This document shows, one piece after another, positions 41,088 through 52,975 of a stretch of DNA of 64,000 nucleotides. The stretch spans positions 331,294-395,293 of the forward strand of contig NZ_LMRF01000001.1 of NCBI RefSeq assembly GCF_001424755.1, in the 5' to 3' direction. The position numbers and the translations under genes are program-made. This DNA comes from Marmoricola sp. Leaf446 (lineage in GTDB: Bacteria > Actinomycetota > Actinomycetes > Propionibacteriales > Nocardioidaceae). Each line of letters begins with the position of its first letter. The first letter of the stretch is position 1. The notes under the pieces are model-generated. The model was not told the origin of the DNA and searched no databases. It saw only the letters and a list, made by a program, of their open reading frames with translations.

Positions 41088-41117
41088 CCGGTTTCATGAG
41101 GGTCCCATCGCCTTGTC

Positions 41118-41123
41118 TACACT
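41118..41123 (+). promoter_or_regulatory. Leaderless -10 box of the tandem Nudix gene
   Basis: TACACT ends 6 nt before the GTG at 41130. Confidence 0.6.
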
Positions 41124-41129
41124 CCGAAC

Positions 41130-42029
41130 GTGTCCGACCCCACGGCCCGCGGCCCTGCCCCGGTGCAGCGACAGCGCGTCGCGGCGTACGCCGTGGTGGT
41201 GCGCGACGGCGACGTGCTGCTCTCCCGGCTGGCCCCCTACCTGGCCCCGACCGAGCGGTGGACCCTGCCCGGTGGCGGCATCGACTTCGGCGAGCACCCG
41301 CGCGACGCGGTGGTGCGCGAGGTCCACGAGGAGACCGGCCTCGACGTCACCGTCTCGGCCGAGGCCCTCGTCGACTCCGCGCTGCGGGGGCTGAAGGACC
41401 CCGGTGAGCCGGCGGCCGAGCTGCACTCGGTCCGCATCGTCTACGAGGGCTGGGTGGCGCCCGACGCGCCCGAGCCCCGGGTCGTCGAGGTCGACGGCTC
41501 GACCGTCGACGCCCGGTGGCACCCGCTCGCCGACGTCGAGTCGGGTGCGGTGGCGACGGTGCCGATGGTGCGCTGGGCACTGGCCCAGCACCGCGCGGCG
41601 CGACGCCAGCGCCTGGCGGCGTACGCCCTGGTGGTGCGCGACGGCGAGGTGCTGCTGACGCGCAACTCCCCGCTCGGCCCGCGGCCCGGGGCGTGGACGC
41701 TGCCCGGGGGCGGCGTCGAGCACGGCGAGTCCCCGGCCGACGCGGTGGTGCGCGAGGTCGCCGAGGAGACCGGGCTGGCCGCCGAGGTGGGCCGGCTGCT
41801 GGGCCTGCACGACGAGCACTTCACCGGCACCGCGCCCTCGGGGCGCGAGGAGGACTTCCACGGGGTGCACGTGCTCTTCGAGGCCACTGTGACCGGAGGT
41901 GACGGGGCTCCTGCGGTGCGGGACCCGGACGGCACCACCGACGCCGTGGCGTGGGTGTCCCTGGAACGCCTGGTCGACGGCTCGCTCGACGTGCGGCCGC
42001 TGGTGCACGAGGCGCTCGGCCTGCGCTGA
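41130..42029 (+). CDS. Tandem Nudix hydrolase (two Nudix domains)
   Basis: 299 residues with two complete Nudix domains (about 16-150 and 152-290). Both Nudix boxes fit GX5EX7REUXEEXGU: first GGIDFGEHPRDAVV then REVHEETGLD, second GGVEHGESPADAVV then REVAEETGLA. Nudix enzymes cleave nucleoside diphosphates linked to another group; the substrate here is unknown. The halves share long near-identical DNA stretches (for example around 41182-41220 and 41618-41656), pointing to a fairly recent internal duplication. Both sites look catalytically intact. Confidence 0.9.
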   Translation: MSDPTARGPAPVQRQRVAAYAVVVRDGDVLLSRLAPYLAPTERWTLPGGGIDFGEHPRDAVVREVHEETGLDVTVSAEALVDSALRGLKDPGEPAAELHSVRIVYEGWVAPDAPEPRVVEVDGSTVDARWHPLADVESGAVATVPMVRWALAQHRAARRQRLAAYALVVRDGEVLLTRNSPLGPRPGAWTLPGGGVEHGESPADAVVREVAEETGLAAEVGRLLGLHDEHFTGTAPSGREEDFHGVHVLFEATVTGGDGAPAVRDPDGTTDAVAWVSLERLVDGSLDVRPLVHEALGLR

Positions 42030-42067
42030 GGGCCATCGAGGGGCAGCCCCGGGCCGCCTGCGTCACA

Positions 42068-42073
42068 TAGGTT
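42068..42073 (+). promoter_or_regulatory. Leaderless -10 box of the transhydrogenase-like gene
   Basis: TAGGTT ends 7 nt before the ATG at 42081. Confidence 0.6.
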
Positions 42074-42080
42074 GACCGGC

Positions 42081-43349
42081 ATGAGCGCTGAGTCGATCTT
42101 CACCTACGGAGCACCCGGTCTGAAGTTCGGTGAGGGGGCGTCCGACGAGATCGGTCACGACCTCTCCCAGTACGACGTGAAGCGGGTGCTCGTCATCACC
42201 GACGCGGGCGTGGCCGCCACCGGCCACCCGCAGCGGGTGGCCGACCAGATGGCGCAGTACGGCATCGAGGCGGCCGTCTTCGACGGCGTCCACGTCGAGC
42301 CGACCGACGCCAGCCTCGAGCTCGCCATCGCCCACGCGAGGGACACCGGGCCGTGGGACGCCTTCGTCGCCGTCGGGGGCGGCTCGGCGATCGACACCGC
42401 CAAGGCCGTCAACCTGCTCACCACCAACGAGGGCGAGCTGATGGACTACGTCAACGCCCCGGTCGGCCGGGCGCGTGCGCCGCGGCACGCCCTCAAGCCG
42501 CTGGTGGCCGTGCCCACGACGACGGGCACCGGTGCGGAGTCGACCACCATCTGCGTCCTCGACGTGCTCGACCAGCACGTCAAGACCGGCATCAGCCACC
42601 CGCGGCTGCGTCCGACCCTCGCGGTGGTCGACCCCGAGCTGACCCGCACCCAGCCGGCGGGGGTCACCTCGGCGGCGGGGATGGACATCCTGTGCCACGC
42701 GCTGGAGAGCTACACCGCCCGCGCCTACACCTCCTACGAGCGCAAGCAGCCCGACCAGCGGGTGCCCTACTGCGGGTCCAACCCGATGTCCGACCTGTGG
42801 TCGGAGAAGGCGATGTCGCTGCTGGCGACCTCGTTCCGGAGGGCGGTGCAGCACGGCGAGGACGACGAGGCCCGCCACGACATGGCGCTCGCCGCGACCT
42901 TCGCCGGCATCGGGTTCGGCAACGCCGGCGTCCACATCCCGCACGCCAACGCCTACCCGATCGCGGGCCGGGTCCGGGACTTCCGACCCGAGGGCTACCC
43001 CCAGGACGAGGCGATGGTGCCGCACGGCATGGCCGTGTCGCTCACCGCGCCCGCGGCGTTCCGGTGGACCTTCGAGGCGTCCCCCGAGCGTCACCTGCGG
43101 GCGGCGGAGCTGCTGGCCCCGGGCCACTCCTACGACCGCGGCCCCGAGGCGCTTCCCTCGGTGCTGGCCGACCTGATGCGCGACATCACCATCCCCAACG
43201 GCCTGGCCGCGGTGGGCTACGGCGAGGCCGACGTCGACGCCCTGGTCGAGGGCACCCTGAAGCAGCAGCGGCTGCTGGCCACCGCGCCCCGCGAGGTCAC
43301 CGAGGACGACGCGGCCGCCATCTTGCGGGGGTCGCTCGAGAACTGGTGA
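42081..43349 (+). CDS. Iron-containing alcohol dehydrogenase, hydroxyacid-oxoacid transhydrogenase (ADHFE1) type
   Basis: 422 residues. Group III alcohol dehydrogenase with nucleotide loop VGGGSAIDTAKAVNLL, PTTTGTGAE, and the metal-binding His residues in ILCHALES and NAGVHIPHANAYP. The insert with RVPYCGSNPMSDLWSEKAM is typical of the ADHFE1 (HOT) branch. That enzyme moves hydride from 4-hydroxybutyrate to 2-oxoglutarate, giving succinic semialdehyde and D-2-hydroxyglutarate. The next gene is an FAD/Fe-S hydroxyacid dehydrogenase that could reoxidise the second product. ATG at 42081 behind TAGGTT. Confidence 0.85.
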   Translation: MSAESIFTYGAPGLKFGEGASDEIGHDLSQYDVKRVLVITDAGVAATGHPQRVADQMAQYGIEAAVFDGVHVEPTDASLELAIAHARDTGPWDAFVAVGGGSAIDTAKAVNLLTTNEGELMDYVNAPVGRARAPRHALKPLVAVPTTTGTGAESTTICVLDVLDQHVKTGISHPRLRPTLAVVDPELTRTQPAGVTSAAGMDILCHALESYTARAYTSYERKQPDQRVPYCGSNPMSDLWSEKAMSLLATSFRRAVQHGEDDEARHDMALAATFAGIGFGNAGVHIPHANAYPIAGRVRDFRPEGYPQDEAMVPHGMAVSLTAPAAFRWTFEASPERHLRAAELLAPGHSYDRGPEALPSVLADLMRDITIPNGLAAVGYGEADVDALVEGTLKQQRLLATAPREVTEDDAAAILRGSLENW

Positions 43350-43386
43350 GGCCGCGGCCCGAGGGGGTCGGCGTGGCGGCGGGTGC

Positions 43387-43392
43387 GAGAAT
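43387..43392 (+). promoter_or_regulatory. Leaderless -10 box of the FAD/Fe-S dehydrogenase gene
   Basis: GAGAAT ends 7 nt before the GTG at 43400. Confidence 0.5.
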
Positions 43393-43399
43393 CGGGCAC

Positions 43400-46189
43400 G
43401 TGCCGACCAGCGACCTCCTCCTCGCGCTGCGGGCCGCCGGGGTCACCGACGCCGACGACTCCGACCTGACCCGCACCCTCTACGCCAGCGACGCCGGCCT
43501 CTACCGGATCCCGCCCCGGGTGGTGGTCCGGCCGCGCCACACCGACGAGGTCGTGGCGACGCTCGCGGTCGCGCGGGAGAGCGGCGTACCCCTGACGATG
43601 CGGGGGGCGGGCACCTCGATCGCCGGCAACGCGATCGGCGCCGGCATCGTGCTCGACACCACCCGGCACCTCAACCGGGTGCTCGACATCGACCGCGAGG
43701 CCGGGGTGGCCCACGTCCAGCCCGGCACCGTGCACGCCATCCTGCAGAAGCAGGCGGTGCCGCTCGGGCTGCGCTTCGGGCCCGACCCCTCGACCCACAC
43801 CCGTTGCACGATCGGCGGGATGATCGGCAACAACGCCTGCGGCTCCCGGGCGCTCGGCTACGGCCGCACCGTCGACAACGTCGAGGGCCTGACCGTGCTG
43901 CTGGCCGACGGGAGCGTCGTACGGGCCGACACGACGGGGGGCGCGCCCGCCGCGCTGACCGACCTCGTCGACGCGCAGCTGGCCACCGTCCGCACCGAGT
44001 TCGGTCGCTTCGGCCGTCAGGTCTCGGGCTACTCGATGGAGCACCTGCTGCCCGAGCGGGGCCGCCGCTTCGACCGCTTCCTGGCCGGCACCGAGGGCAC
44101 CCTCGGGGTCGTGCTCGACGCCCACGTGCGACTGGTGCGCGACGCCCCCCACCGCGCCCTGGCCGTGCTGGCCTACACCGACATGGCCGAGGCCGCCGAC
44201 GCCGTCCCGGCCCTGCTCGAGCACGACCTGGTGGCGTGCGAGGGCCTCGGCGAGCGGATCGTCGCCATGGTCACCGGCCACCCCGAGCTCCCCGTCGGCG
44301 GCGGCTGGCTGTTCGCCGAGGTCGTCGGCGAGACGGTGGCCGAGGTGGAGGCCGCGGCCCTCGCCGTCGCCCGGACCGCCGGGGTGCCGTTCCGCGTGGT
44401 CAGCGACGCCGCCGAGCAGGCCGCGCTGTGGAAGATCCGCGAGGACGGTGCCGGGCTCGCCGCCCGCTCGCTGAGCCGACCGGCCCAGGCCGGCTGGGAG
44501 GACGCCGCGGTGCCCCCGGCGAAGCTCGGCGCCTACCTGCGCGAGTTCGAGGCGCTGCTGCGCGAGAGCCGTCTCGACGGCGTGCCCTACGGCCACTTCG
44601 GCGACGGCTGCGTGCACGTGCGCATCGACTTCGAGCTGGAGGACGCCGGCGGCCGCGACCGCTACCGCGCGTTCGTCGAGCAGGCCGCCGACCTGGTCGC
44701 GGGCTACGGCGGGTCGATGTCGGGCGAGCACGGCGACGGCCGTGCGCGCTCGGAGCTGCTGCCCAAGATGTACTCCCCGCAGGCGATGGCGCTCATGGAG
44801 CAGGCCAAGCGGGTGCTCGACCCCACCGGACTGCTCAACCCCGGCGTGCTGGTCGACCCGGCCCCCTTCGACGCCGACCTGCGGCTCGCCCAGCCGCTGC
44901 CCGGGCTGCGGACCACCCTGCGGCTCACCCACGACGGCGGGTCGCTGACCGACGCCGTGCACCGCTGCACGGGCGTGGGCAAGTGCGTCGCGGACAACAC
45001 GGCCGGAGGCGGGGTGATGTGCCCGTCGTACCTCGCCACCCGGGAGGAGAAGGACTCCACCCGCGGCCGCGCCCACGTCCTGCAGGACGTCGTCAACGGC
45101 ACCCTCGACGTGCGCAGCGACGCCGTCGCCGACGCCCTCGACCTGTGCCTGTCCTGCAAGGGGTGCGCCCGCGACTGCCCCACGGGCGTCGACATGGCGA
45201 CCTACAAGTCCGAGGTGCTGTCCCAGAAGTACGCCGGGCGGCTGCGCCCCCGCTCCCACTACGCCCTGGGGCAGCTGCCGCGCTGGGCCCGGATGACACC
45301 GCCGCGGCTGGCCAACGCGATGCTGCGCAGCCGGACCGTCGCCCGGGTCGCGAAGGCCGCCGCCGGGGTCGACCAGCGCCGCTCGCTGCCGTACTTCTCC
45401 GAGCGGCCGCTGCGCGCGCCGGCCGGACGCCGGGCCGACCGCCCCGCCGAGGACGCCCACGGCGTGGACCCGACCGTCGACGTGTGGGTCTGGGCCGACT
45501 CCTTCACCGACCGGTTCGCCGCCGACACCGGCCGCGCCGCCCTCGAGCTGCTCCGCTCCACCGGGCTGCGTGTCGAGGTCGTCCCCGACCCGGCCTGCTG
45601 CGGGCTGACGTGGATCACCACCGGCCAGCTCTCCGCGGCCCGCCGGATCGTGTCCGGAGCGGTGGCCACGCTGCACCGCTACGTCGCCTCCGGTGCCCAG
45701 GTCGTCGCCCTGGAGCCCAGCTGCCTGGCCGCGATGCGCGAGGACGCCGTCCAGCTCGTCGACGACCCCCGCGCGGCCGAGGTCGCGGCCGGGCTGCGCT
45801 CGCTCGCCGAGCTGCTGGCCGGGCTCGTGGCCGAGGGCCGCTGGACCCCGCCCGACCTGACCGGGGTCGAGGTCGTCGCGCAGCCCCACTGCCACCACCA
45901 CGCCGTGGTCGGTTGGGCCACCGACGCCGCGCTGCTCGCGCAGACCGGCGCGACGGTCACGCGGGTGGGCGGTTGCTGCGGGCTGGCGGGCAACTTCGGC
46001 GTGGAGGTCGGGCACTACGAGACGAGCGTCGCCGTGGCCGAGCACGACCTGCTGCCCGCCGTACGGGCTGCGGGGCCGGACGCCCTCGTGCTCGCCGACG
46101 GCTTCTCCTGCCGCACCCAGCTCGACGACCTCGCCGACCGCCCCGCCCTCCACCTCGCCGAGCTGCTCCTCCGCGGCACCCCGCGCTGA
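43400..46189 (+). CDS. FAD-linked oxidase fused to Fe-S and CCG domains (D-2-hydroxyacid dehydrogenase)
   Basis: 929 residues combining what GlcD and GlcF do as separate chains. Order: FAD-binding domain (about 35-215, MRGAGTSIAGNAIG, GMIGNNACGSRALGYGR), FAD-oxidase C-terminal domain (about 250-495, with YGGSMSGEHGDGRARSELLP), two 4Fe-4S motifs (CTGVGKCVAD...CPS and CLSCKGCARDCPTG, about 520-600), then two CCG blocks (PACCGLTW, GGCCGLAGNFG). Architecture matches E. coli YdiJ and D-lactate dehydrogenases of this type, which pass electrons to the respiratory chain. Substrate is inferred only: D-lactate or D-2-hydroxyglutarate. GTG start at 43400. Confidence 0.88.
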   Translation: MPTSDLLLALRAAGVTDADDSDLTRTLYASDAGLYRIPPRVVVRPRHTDEVVATLAVARESGVPLTMRGAGTSIAGNAIGAGIVLDTTRHLNRVLDIDREAGVAHVQPGTVHAILQKQAVPLGLRFGPDPSTHTRCTIGGMIGNNACGSRALGYGRTVDNVEGLTVLLADGSVVRADTTGGAPAALTDLVDAQLATVRTEFGRFGRQVSGYSMEHLLPERGRRFDRFLAGTEGTLGVVLDAHVRLVRDAPHRALAVLAYTDMAEAADAVPALLEHDLVACEGLGERIVAMVTGHPELPVGGGWLFAEVVGETVAEVEAAALAVARTAGVPFRVVSDAAEQAALWKIREDGAGLAARSLSRPAQAGWEDAAVPPAKLGAYLREFEALLRESRLDGVPYGHFGDGCVHVRIDFELEDAGGRDRYRAFVEQAADLVAGYGGSMSGEHGDGRARSELLPKMYSPQAMALMEQAKRVLDPTGLLNPGVLVDPAPFDADLRLAQPLPGLRTTLRLTHDGGSLTDAVHRCTGVGKCVADNTAGGGVMCPSYLATREEKDSTRGRAHVLQDVVNGTLDVRSDAVADALDLCLSCKGCARDCPTGVDMATYKSEVLSQKYAGRLRPRSHYALGQLPRWARMTPPRLANAMLRSRTVARVAKAAAGVDQRRSLPYFSERPLRAPAGRRADRPAEDAHGVDPTVDVWVWADSFTDRFAADTGRAALELLRSTGLRVEVVPDPACCGLTWITTGQLSAARRIVSGAVATLHRYVASGAQVVALEPSCLAAMREDAVQLVDDPRAAEVAAGLRSLAELLAGLVAEGRWTPPDLTGVEVVAQPHCHHHAVVGWATDAALLAQTGATVTRVGGCCGLAGNFGVEVGHYETSVAVAEHDLLPAVRAAGPDALVLADGFSCRTQLDDLADRPALHLAELLLRGTPR

Positions 46190-46217
46190 CGGCCAGCGGG
46201 CGGGCGGCGCGCCGGAT

Positions 46218-47492
46218 CTAGGTGCGGGCTCGCGGCTCACCGGGGGAGCGGAGGCGCTCGACGGTCGACATGACGTGGAAGACGACGATGGCGGCGACGG
46301 TGCCCAGCGCGATGCCGTTGAGGCTGATGTCGCCGGAGGTGAAGGTGTAGTTGGCGATGCCGACGACCAGGGCGGTGGCGGCGGTGAACTGGTTGACCGG
46401 GCGGGAGAAGTCGACGCGGTTGTCGATCCAGATCTTCACGCCGATGACGCCGATCAGGCCGTAGAGGGCGGTGGTGACGCCGCCGAGCACGCCCGGCGGG
46501 ACGGTGTTGACCAGGGCGCCGACCTTGGGCAGGAAGCCCAGGGCGATCGCGAAGGCGCCGGCCACCCAGTACGCCGCGGTGGAGTAGACCTTGGTCGCAG
46601 CCATCACCCCGATGTTCTCGCCGTACGTCGTGGTGCCGGACCCGCCGCCCAGGCCGGCGACCGTGGTCGCCAGGCCGTCGGCGAGCAGCGCCCGCCCGGT
46701 CTCCGCGTTCAGGGACTCGTCGGCGAGGTGGGCGACGCTGCGCACGTGGCCGACGTTCTCGGCGACGAGCACCAGCACGACCGGCAGGAACGCCGGCAGC
46801 ACCGACCACGCCACGGTGGGGGAGCCGAAGTCGGGCAGGCCCACCCAGGCGGCCTCGCCGACCGGGGCGAAGTCGACCTGGCCGGCGAGCACCGCGGCGA
46901 CGTAGCCCACGACGACGCCGAAGAAGATCGAGAGCCGGGCGACCAACCCGCGGAAGGCCACGGTCCACAGCAGCACCGCGGCCAGGGTCAGCACCGCCAC
47001 CCACGGGGCCTGCACGAAGTTGTCACGGGCGGCCGGCGCCAGGTTGAGGCCGATCAGCGCGACGATCGCGCCGGCGACGACCGGCGGCATCAGCACGTCG
47101 ATCCAGCCGGTGCCGGTCACGGTGACGACCAGCCCGACCAGGGCCAGCACGATGCCCACCACGACGATGCCGAACAGCGCTGCGCCCTGGCCGCCGGACG
47201 CGGTGGCCGCGCCGATCGGGGCGAGGAAGGCGAACGAGGAGCCGAGGTAGCTGGGCAGCCGGTTGCGGGTGACCAGCAGGAACAGGATGGTGCCGACGCC
47301 GGAGAAGAACAGCGTCGTGGTGGGCGGGAAGCCGGTGAGCACCGGCACCAGGAAGGTCGCCCCGAACATCGCCACCACGTGCTGCAGCCCGAGCCCGATC
47401 GTCGCGGGCCACGCGAGCCGCTCGTCGGGTCGGACGATCTCGCCCTCGGTGATGGTGGTGCCGTCGCCGTGCAGCTTCCAGGTCAGTGCCAT
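46218..47492 (-). CDS. Uracil/xanthine permease (NCS2 family, UraA-like)
   Basis: A 424-residue membrane transporter with about 14 hydrophobic segments for proton-coupled nucleobase uptake. LQHVVAMFGATFLVPVLTG near the N-terminus, VAENVGHVRSV, and the NCS2 signature region GGSGTTTYGENIGVMAATKV fit uracil permeases; xanthine is the alternative. I chose the ATG at 47492 rather than GTG at 47501; a -10-like CAGAGT lies 7 nt upstream. Divergent from the str operon, convergent with the FAD/Fe-S gene. Confidence 0.87.
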   Translation of the reverse strand: MALTWKLHGDGTTITEGEIVRPDERLAWPATIGLGLQHVVAMFGATFLVPVLTGFPPTTTLFFSGVGTILFLLVTRNRLPSYLGSSFAFLAPIGAATASGGQGAALFGIVVVGIVLALVGLVVTVTGTGWIDVLMPPVVAGAIVALIGLNLAPAARDNFVQAPWVAVLTLAAVLLWTVAFRGLVARLSIFFGVVVGYVAAVLAGQVDFAPVGEAAWVGLPDFGSPTVAWSVLPAFLPVVLVLVAENVGHVRSVAHLADESLNAETGRALLADGLATTVAGLGGGSGTTTYGENIGVMAATKVYSTAAYWVAGAFAIALGFLPKVGALVNTVPPGVLGGVTTALYGLIGVIGVKIWIDNRVDFSRPVNQFTAATALVVGIANYTFTSGDISLNGIALGTVAAIVVFHVMSTVERLRSPGEPRART

Positions 47493-47584
47493 GGGCGGCA
47501 CTCTGACGCATCGGTGTGACGGCCGCGTGACGAGGGTCCGCCCGCCGTGCGCCGGGGCCGCGTGCCCGGCCGACCGGGCTCGTT

Positions 47585-47613
47585 TTGACCCTCGTGGGGC
47601 CGGCCGGTAATCT
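47585..47613 (+). promoter_or_regulatory. Strong promoter of the str operon (rpsL-rpsG-fusA-tuf)
   Basis: TTGACC (47585-47590), exactly 17 bp, TAATCT (47608-47613): the closest match to the housekeeping-sigma consensus seen in the window. It lies about 140 nt before rpsL. Confidence 0.8.
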
Positions 47614-47752
47614 CATCCCTTGTGTCTGGTAACGCCAGGCCCGTCCGCGTGCCCTGAATCCAGCGCAGCGCGTCACCGCACCATCACACGCAACACCGTC
47701 GTGCCCGGCAGAGCGCCGCGTACTGAGAGTCGACAAGAGAGGGAACCACCAG

Positions 47753-48127
47753 GTGCCCACGATCAACCAGCTGGTCCGCAAGGGCCGACAGGACAAGGTG
47801 TCCAAGAACAAGACGCCTGCCCTGAAGGGTTCGCCCCAGCGACGCGGTGTCTGCACCCGCGTCTACACCACCACCCCGAAGAAGCCGAACTCTGCCCTCC
47901 GCAAGGTCGCCCGCGTGCGCCTGTCGAGCGGCATCGAGGTCACGGCCTACATCCCGGGCGTGGGCCACAACCTCCAGGAGCACTCCATCGTGCTCGTCCG
48001 CGGCGGCCGGGTGAAGGACCTCCCCGGCGTCCGCTACAAGATCATCCGCGGCTCGCTGGACACGCAGGGCGTGAAGAACCGCAAGCAGGCCCGCAGCCGC
48101 TACGGCGCGAAGAAGGAGAAGAGCTAA
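47753..48127 (+). CDS. rpsL: Small ribosomal subunit protein uS12
   Basis: A 124-residue decoding-centre protein of the 30S subunit. The streptomycin-resistance positions are wild type: Lys43 in [12 protein letters not shown] and Lys88 in [12 protein letters not shown] start at 47753 with AGAGGGAA upstream. Its stop overlaps the rpsG start by one base (TAATG). Confidence 0.98.
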   Translation: MPTINQLVRKGRQDKVSKNKTPALKGSPQRRGVCTRVYTTTPKKPNSALRKVARVRLSSGIEVTAYIPGVGHNLQEHSIVLVRGGRVKDLPGVRYKIIRGSLDTQGVKNRKQARSRYGAKKEKS

Positions 48128-48597
48128 TGCCCCGCAAGGGTCCCGCCCCGAAGCGGCCGATCGTCACCGACCCGGTCTACGGCTCGCAGCTGGTCTCGCA
48201 GCTCGTCTCCAAGATCCTGCAGGACGGCAAGAAGCAGGTCGCCCAGCGCATCGTCTACAACGCCCTCGAGGGCACCCGCGAGAAGACCGGCACCGACCCG
48301 GTCGTCACGCTCAAGCGCGCGCTCGACAACGTCAAGCCCTCCATCGAGGTCAAGTCCCGCCGCGTCGGCGGTGCGACCTACCAGGTGCCGATCGAGGTCA
48401 AGCCCAACCGGAGCACGACCCTGGCCCTGCGCTGGCTCGTCGGCTACTCCGCGGCCCGCCGCGAGAAGACCATGTCCGAGCGACTGATGAACGAGATCCT
48501 CGACGCGTCCAACGGCCTCGGCGCCGCTGTGAAGAAGCGTGAGGACACCCACAAGATGGCCGAGTCCAACAAGGCCTTCGCGCACTACCGCTGGTGA
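48127..48597 (+). CDS. rpsG: Small ribosomal subunit protein uS7
   Basis: A 156-residue protein that nucleates assembly of the 30S head and borders the E site. Full length, with [36 protein letters not shown] and the C-terminal NKAFAHYRW. In E. coli S7 also represses the str operon; whether it does so here is unknown. Confidence 0.98.
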   Translation: MPRKGPAPKRPIVTDPVYGSQLVSQLVSKILQDGKKQVAQRIVYNALEGTREKTGTDPVVTLKRALDNVKPSIEVKSRRVGGATYQVPIEVKPNRSTTLALRWLVGYSAARREKTMSERLMNEILDASNGLGAAVKKREDTHKMAESNKAFAHYRW

Positions 48598-48677
48598 TCT
48601 CCCGGTACGCCGCCGCGACCTGCGGCGGCGTGCCGATCACCTGACACACCGACAACCGAGGGGATCGAAGACCTACC

Positions 48678-50789
<2,112 letters not shown>

Positions 50790-50856
50790 TCGCGCGGCCT
50801 GCTGCACCACCCCGTAGTTCACCCACGAGTCAAGAACAACAACAGGAGGAGCCCCC

Positions 50857-52050
50857 GTGGCTAAGGCGAAGTTCGAGCGGACCAAGCCGCACGTCAACAT
50901 CGGAACCATCGGTCACATCGACCACGGCAAGACGACGTTGACCGCAGCGATCACCAAGGTCCTGCACAACAAGTACCCCGACCTCAACGCCGCCTCGGCC
51001 TTCGACGAGATCGACAAGGCCCCCGAGGAGCGTCAGCGCGGCATCACCATCTCGATCGCGCACGTCGAGTACCAGACCGAGAACCGGCACTACGCGCACG
51101 TCGACTGCCCCGGTCACGCGGACTACATCAAGAACATGATCACCGGTGCCGCGCAGATGGACGGCGCGATCCTGGTCGTGGCCGCCACCGACGGCCCGAT
51201 GCCGCAGACCCGCGAGCACGTGCTGCTCGCCCGCCAGGTCGGCGTCCCCGCCCTGGTCGTCGCGCTGAACAAGTGCGACATGGTCGACGACGAGGAGCTC
51301 ATCGAGCTCGTCGAGATGGAGGTGCGCGAGCTCCTCTCCGAGTACGAGTACGACGGCGACGACATCCCCGTCGTCCAGGTCGCTGCCTTCCCGGCGCTCC
51401 AGGGCGACGAGAAGTGGGGCGAGTCGATCCTCAAGCTCATGGACGCGGTGGACGAGTACATCCCGCAGCCCGTGCGTGAGACCGAGAAGCCCTTCCTCAT
51501 GCCCGTCGAGGACGTCTTCACGATCACCGGTCGTGGCACCGTCATCACCGGTCGCATCGAGCGCGGCATCGTCAAGGTCAACGAGACCGTCGACATCATC
51601 GGCATCCGCGAGGGCAAGCAGTCCTCGACGGTCACCGGCATCGAGATGTTCCGCAAGCTGCTCGACACCGGCGAGGCCGGCGAGAACGTCGGGCTGCTGC
51701 TCCGCGGCACCAAGCGCGAGGACGTCGAGCGCGGCATGGTCGTGATCAAGCCCGGCACGACCACCCCGCACACCAACTTCGAGGCCTCGGTCTACATCCT
51801 CTCGAAGGAGGAGGGCGGCCGTCACACGCCGTTCTTCAACAACTACCGTCCGCAGTTCTACTTCCGGACCACGGACGTGACCGGCGTGGTGACCCTCCCC
51901 GAGGGTCGCGAGATGGTCATGCCCGGCGACAACACCGACATGTCGGTCGAGCTGATCCAGCCGATCGCCATGGAGGACGGCCTCCGCTTCGCGATCCGCG
52001 AGGGTGGCCGCACCGTCGGCGCCGGCCGCGTCACCAAGATCACCAAGTGA
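50857..52050 (+). CDS. tuf: Elongation factor Tu
   Basis: A 397-residue GTPase that brings aminoacyl-tRNA to the ribosome. G1 GHIDHGKTT, switch [15 protein letters not shown]4 NKCD. GTG start with a strong ACAGGAGGAG site. It ends with [10 protein letters not shown], the normal end. Closed by a perfect hairpin. Confidence 0.98.
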   Translation: MAKAKFERTKPHVNIGTIGHIDHGKTTLTAAITKVLHNKYPDLNAASAFDEIDKAPEERQRGITISIAHVEYQTENRHYAHVDCPGHADYIKNMITGAAQMDGAILVVAATDGPMPQTREHVLLARQVGVPALVVALNKCDMVDDEELIELVEMEVRELLSEYEYDGDDIPVVQVAAFPALQGDEKWGESILKLMDAVDEYIPQPVRETEKPFLMPVEDVFTITGRGTVITGRIERGIVKVNETVDIIGIREGKQSSTVTGIEMFRKLLDTGEAGENVGLLLRGTKREDVERGMVVIKPGTTTPHTNFEASVYILSKEEGGRHTPFFNNYRPQFYFRTTDVTGVVTLPEGREMVMPGDNTDMSVELIQPIAMEDGLRFAIREGGRTVGAGRVTKITK

Positions 52051-52066
52051 TCTAGCTCGACCTCTC

Positions 52067-52098
52067 GAAGGCCCCGGACCTGCTGGTCCGGGGCCTTC
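52067..52098 (+). terminator. Terminator hairpin after tuf
   Basis: Perfect 14-bp stem gaaggccccggacc / ggtccggggccttc with loop tgct, 16 nt after the stop. Confidence 0.85.
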
Positions 52099-52209
52099 GT
52101 GCGTCCCGGGCCCTGGACGCCGAGGTGGGCCGGTCGGCCGCCTCCGCGCACGGGGCCGCCGCGAGCCACCACGGCCCGGGTGCGGTGCCGTCAACCCCGG
52201 GAGGGGAGG

Positions 52210-52965
52210 ATGTCGGCCGTGGAACAGCGCTCACCTGCGACCCGGGACCAGCTGCCGCCGGCCCGACCGCACCAGAAGTACACCGAGGACGGCCAGCGGA
52301 TGCGGGAGGTCCTCACCTACTCCCGACGCGGCAGCCGGTTCACGCCCTCGCAGCAGGAGTCGTGGGACGCCCACCACGAGCGTTGGGTCGTCCCCGACCA
52401 CCGGGTCGACCAGCCCGGCTTCGACTGGGACGCGCTGTTCGGCCGGTCGGCCCCCCGCATCGTCGAGATCGGGTCGGGCGTGGGCGAGGCCACCGCCGTG
52501 CTGGCGGCCGCGCGGCCGGCGTACGACGTGGTGGCGCTGGAGGTCTGGCGTCCCGGGGTCGCCCACACCCTCGGGCTGCTCGCGGACGCGGGGGCCGACA
52601 ACGTGCGGCTGCTCTCCGTCGACGCGGTGTGGTGCCTGGAGCACCTGTTCGCCCCGGGCTCGGTCAGCGCGCTGTGGACGTTCTTCCCCGACCCCTGGCC
52701 CAAGAAGCGGCACCACAAGCGTCGGCTGGTGACGCCTGAGTTCGCCGCGCTGGTGGCCTCGCGGCTGCGGCCGGGCGGGGAGTGGCGGCTGGCCACCGAT
52801 TGGAGCGAGTACGCCGCCCAGATGGCCTCGGTGATCGACGCGACCGACGGGCTGACCGGCGGCGTCGTCGAGCGCTGGGCCGAGCGACCGGTGACGAAGT
52901 TCGAGCGCAAGGGCGTCGAGGCGGGGCGCCCGATCACGGACCTGCGCTACACCCGCGACTCCTGA
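52210..52965 (+). CDS. trmB: tRNA (guanine-N7-)-methyltransferase
   Basis: A 251-residue SAM-dependent enzyme that methylates G46 in the variable loop of tRNAs. SAM site [12 protein letters not shown], and the TrmB hallmark [23 protein letters not shown]-terminal TKFERKG fits. ATG at 52210 is preceded by a purine-rich gggaggggagg stretch. Ends 10 nt from the stop of the convergent small membrane gene. Confidence 0.93.
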   Translation: MSAVEQRSPATRDQLPPARPHQKYTEDGQRMREVLTYSRRGSRFTPSQQESWDAHHERWVVPDHRVDQPGFDWDALFGRSAPRIVEIGSGVGEATAVLAAARPAYDVVALEVWRPGVAHTLGLLADAGADNVRLLSVDAVWCLEHLFAPGSVSALWTFFPDPWPKKRHHKRRLVTPEFAALVASRLRPGGEWRLATDWSEYAAQMASVIDATDGLTGGVVERWAERPVTKFERKGVEAGRPITDLRYTRDS

Positions 52966-52975
52966 CCCGCGACGA

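Noticed and set aside
42353-43399. Upstream extension of the FAD/Fe-S dehydrogenase frame across the alcohol dehydrogenase gene
   Set aside because: The extension overlaps a clearly real gene in another frame, has no similarity, and the GTG at 43400 is preceded by a leaderless -10 box.
47493-47752. Possible riboswitch upstream of the uracil/xanthine permease
   Set aside because: The likely -10 box is only 7 nt from the permease start, leaving no leader; the rest of the interval holds the rpsL promoter on the other strand.
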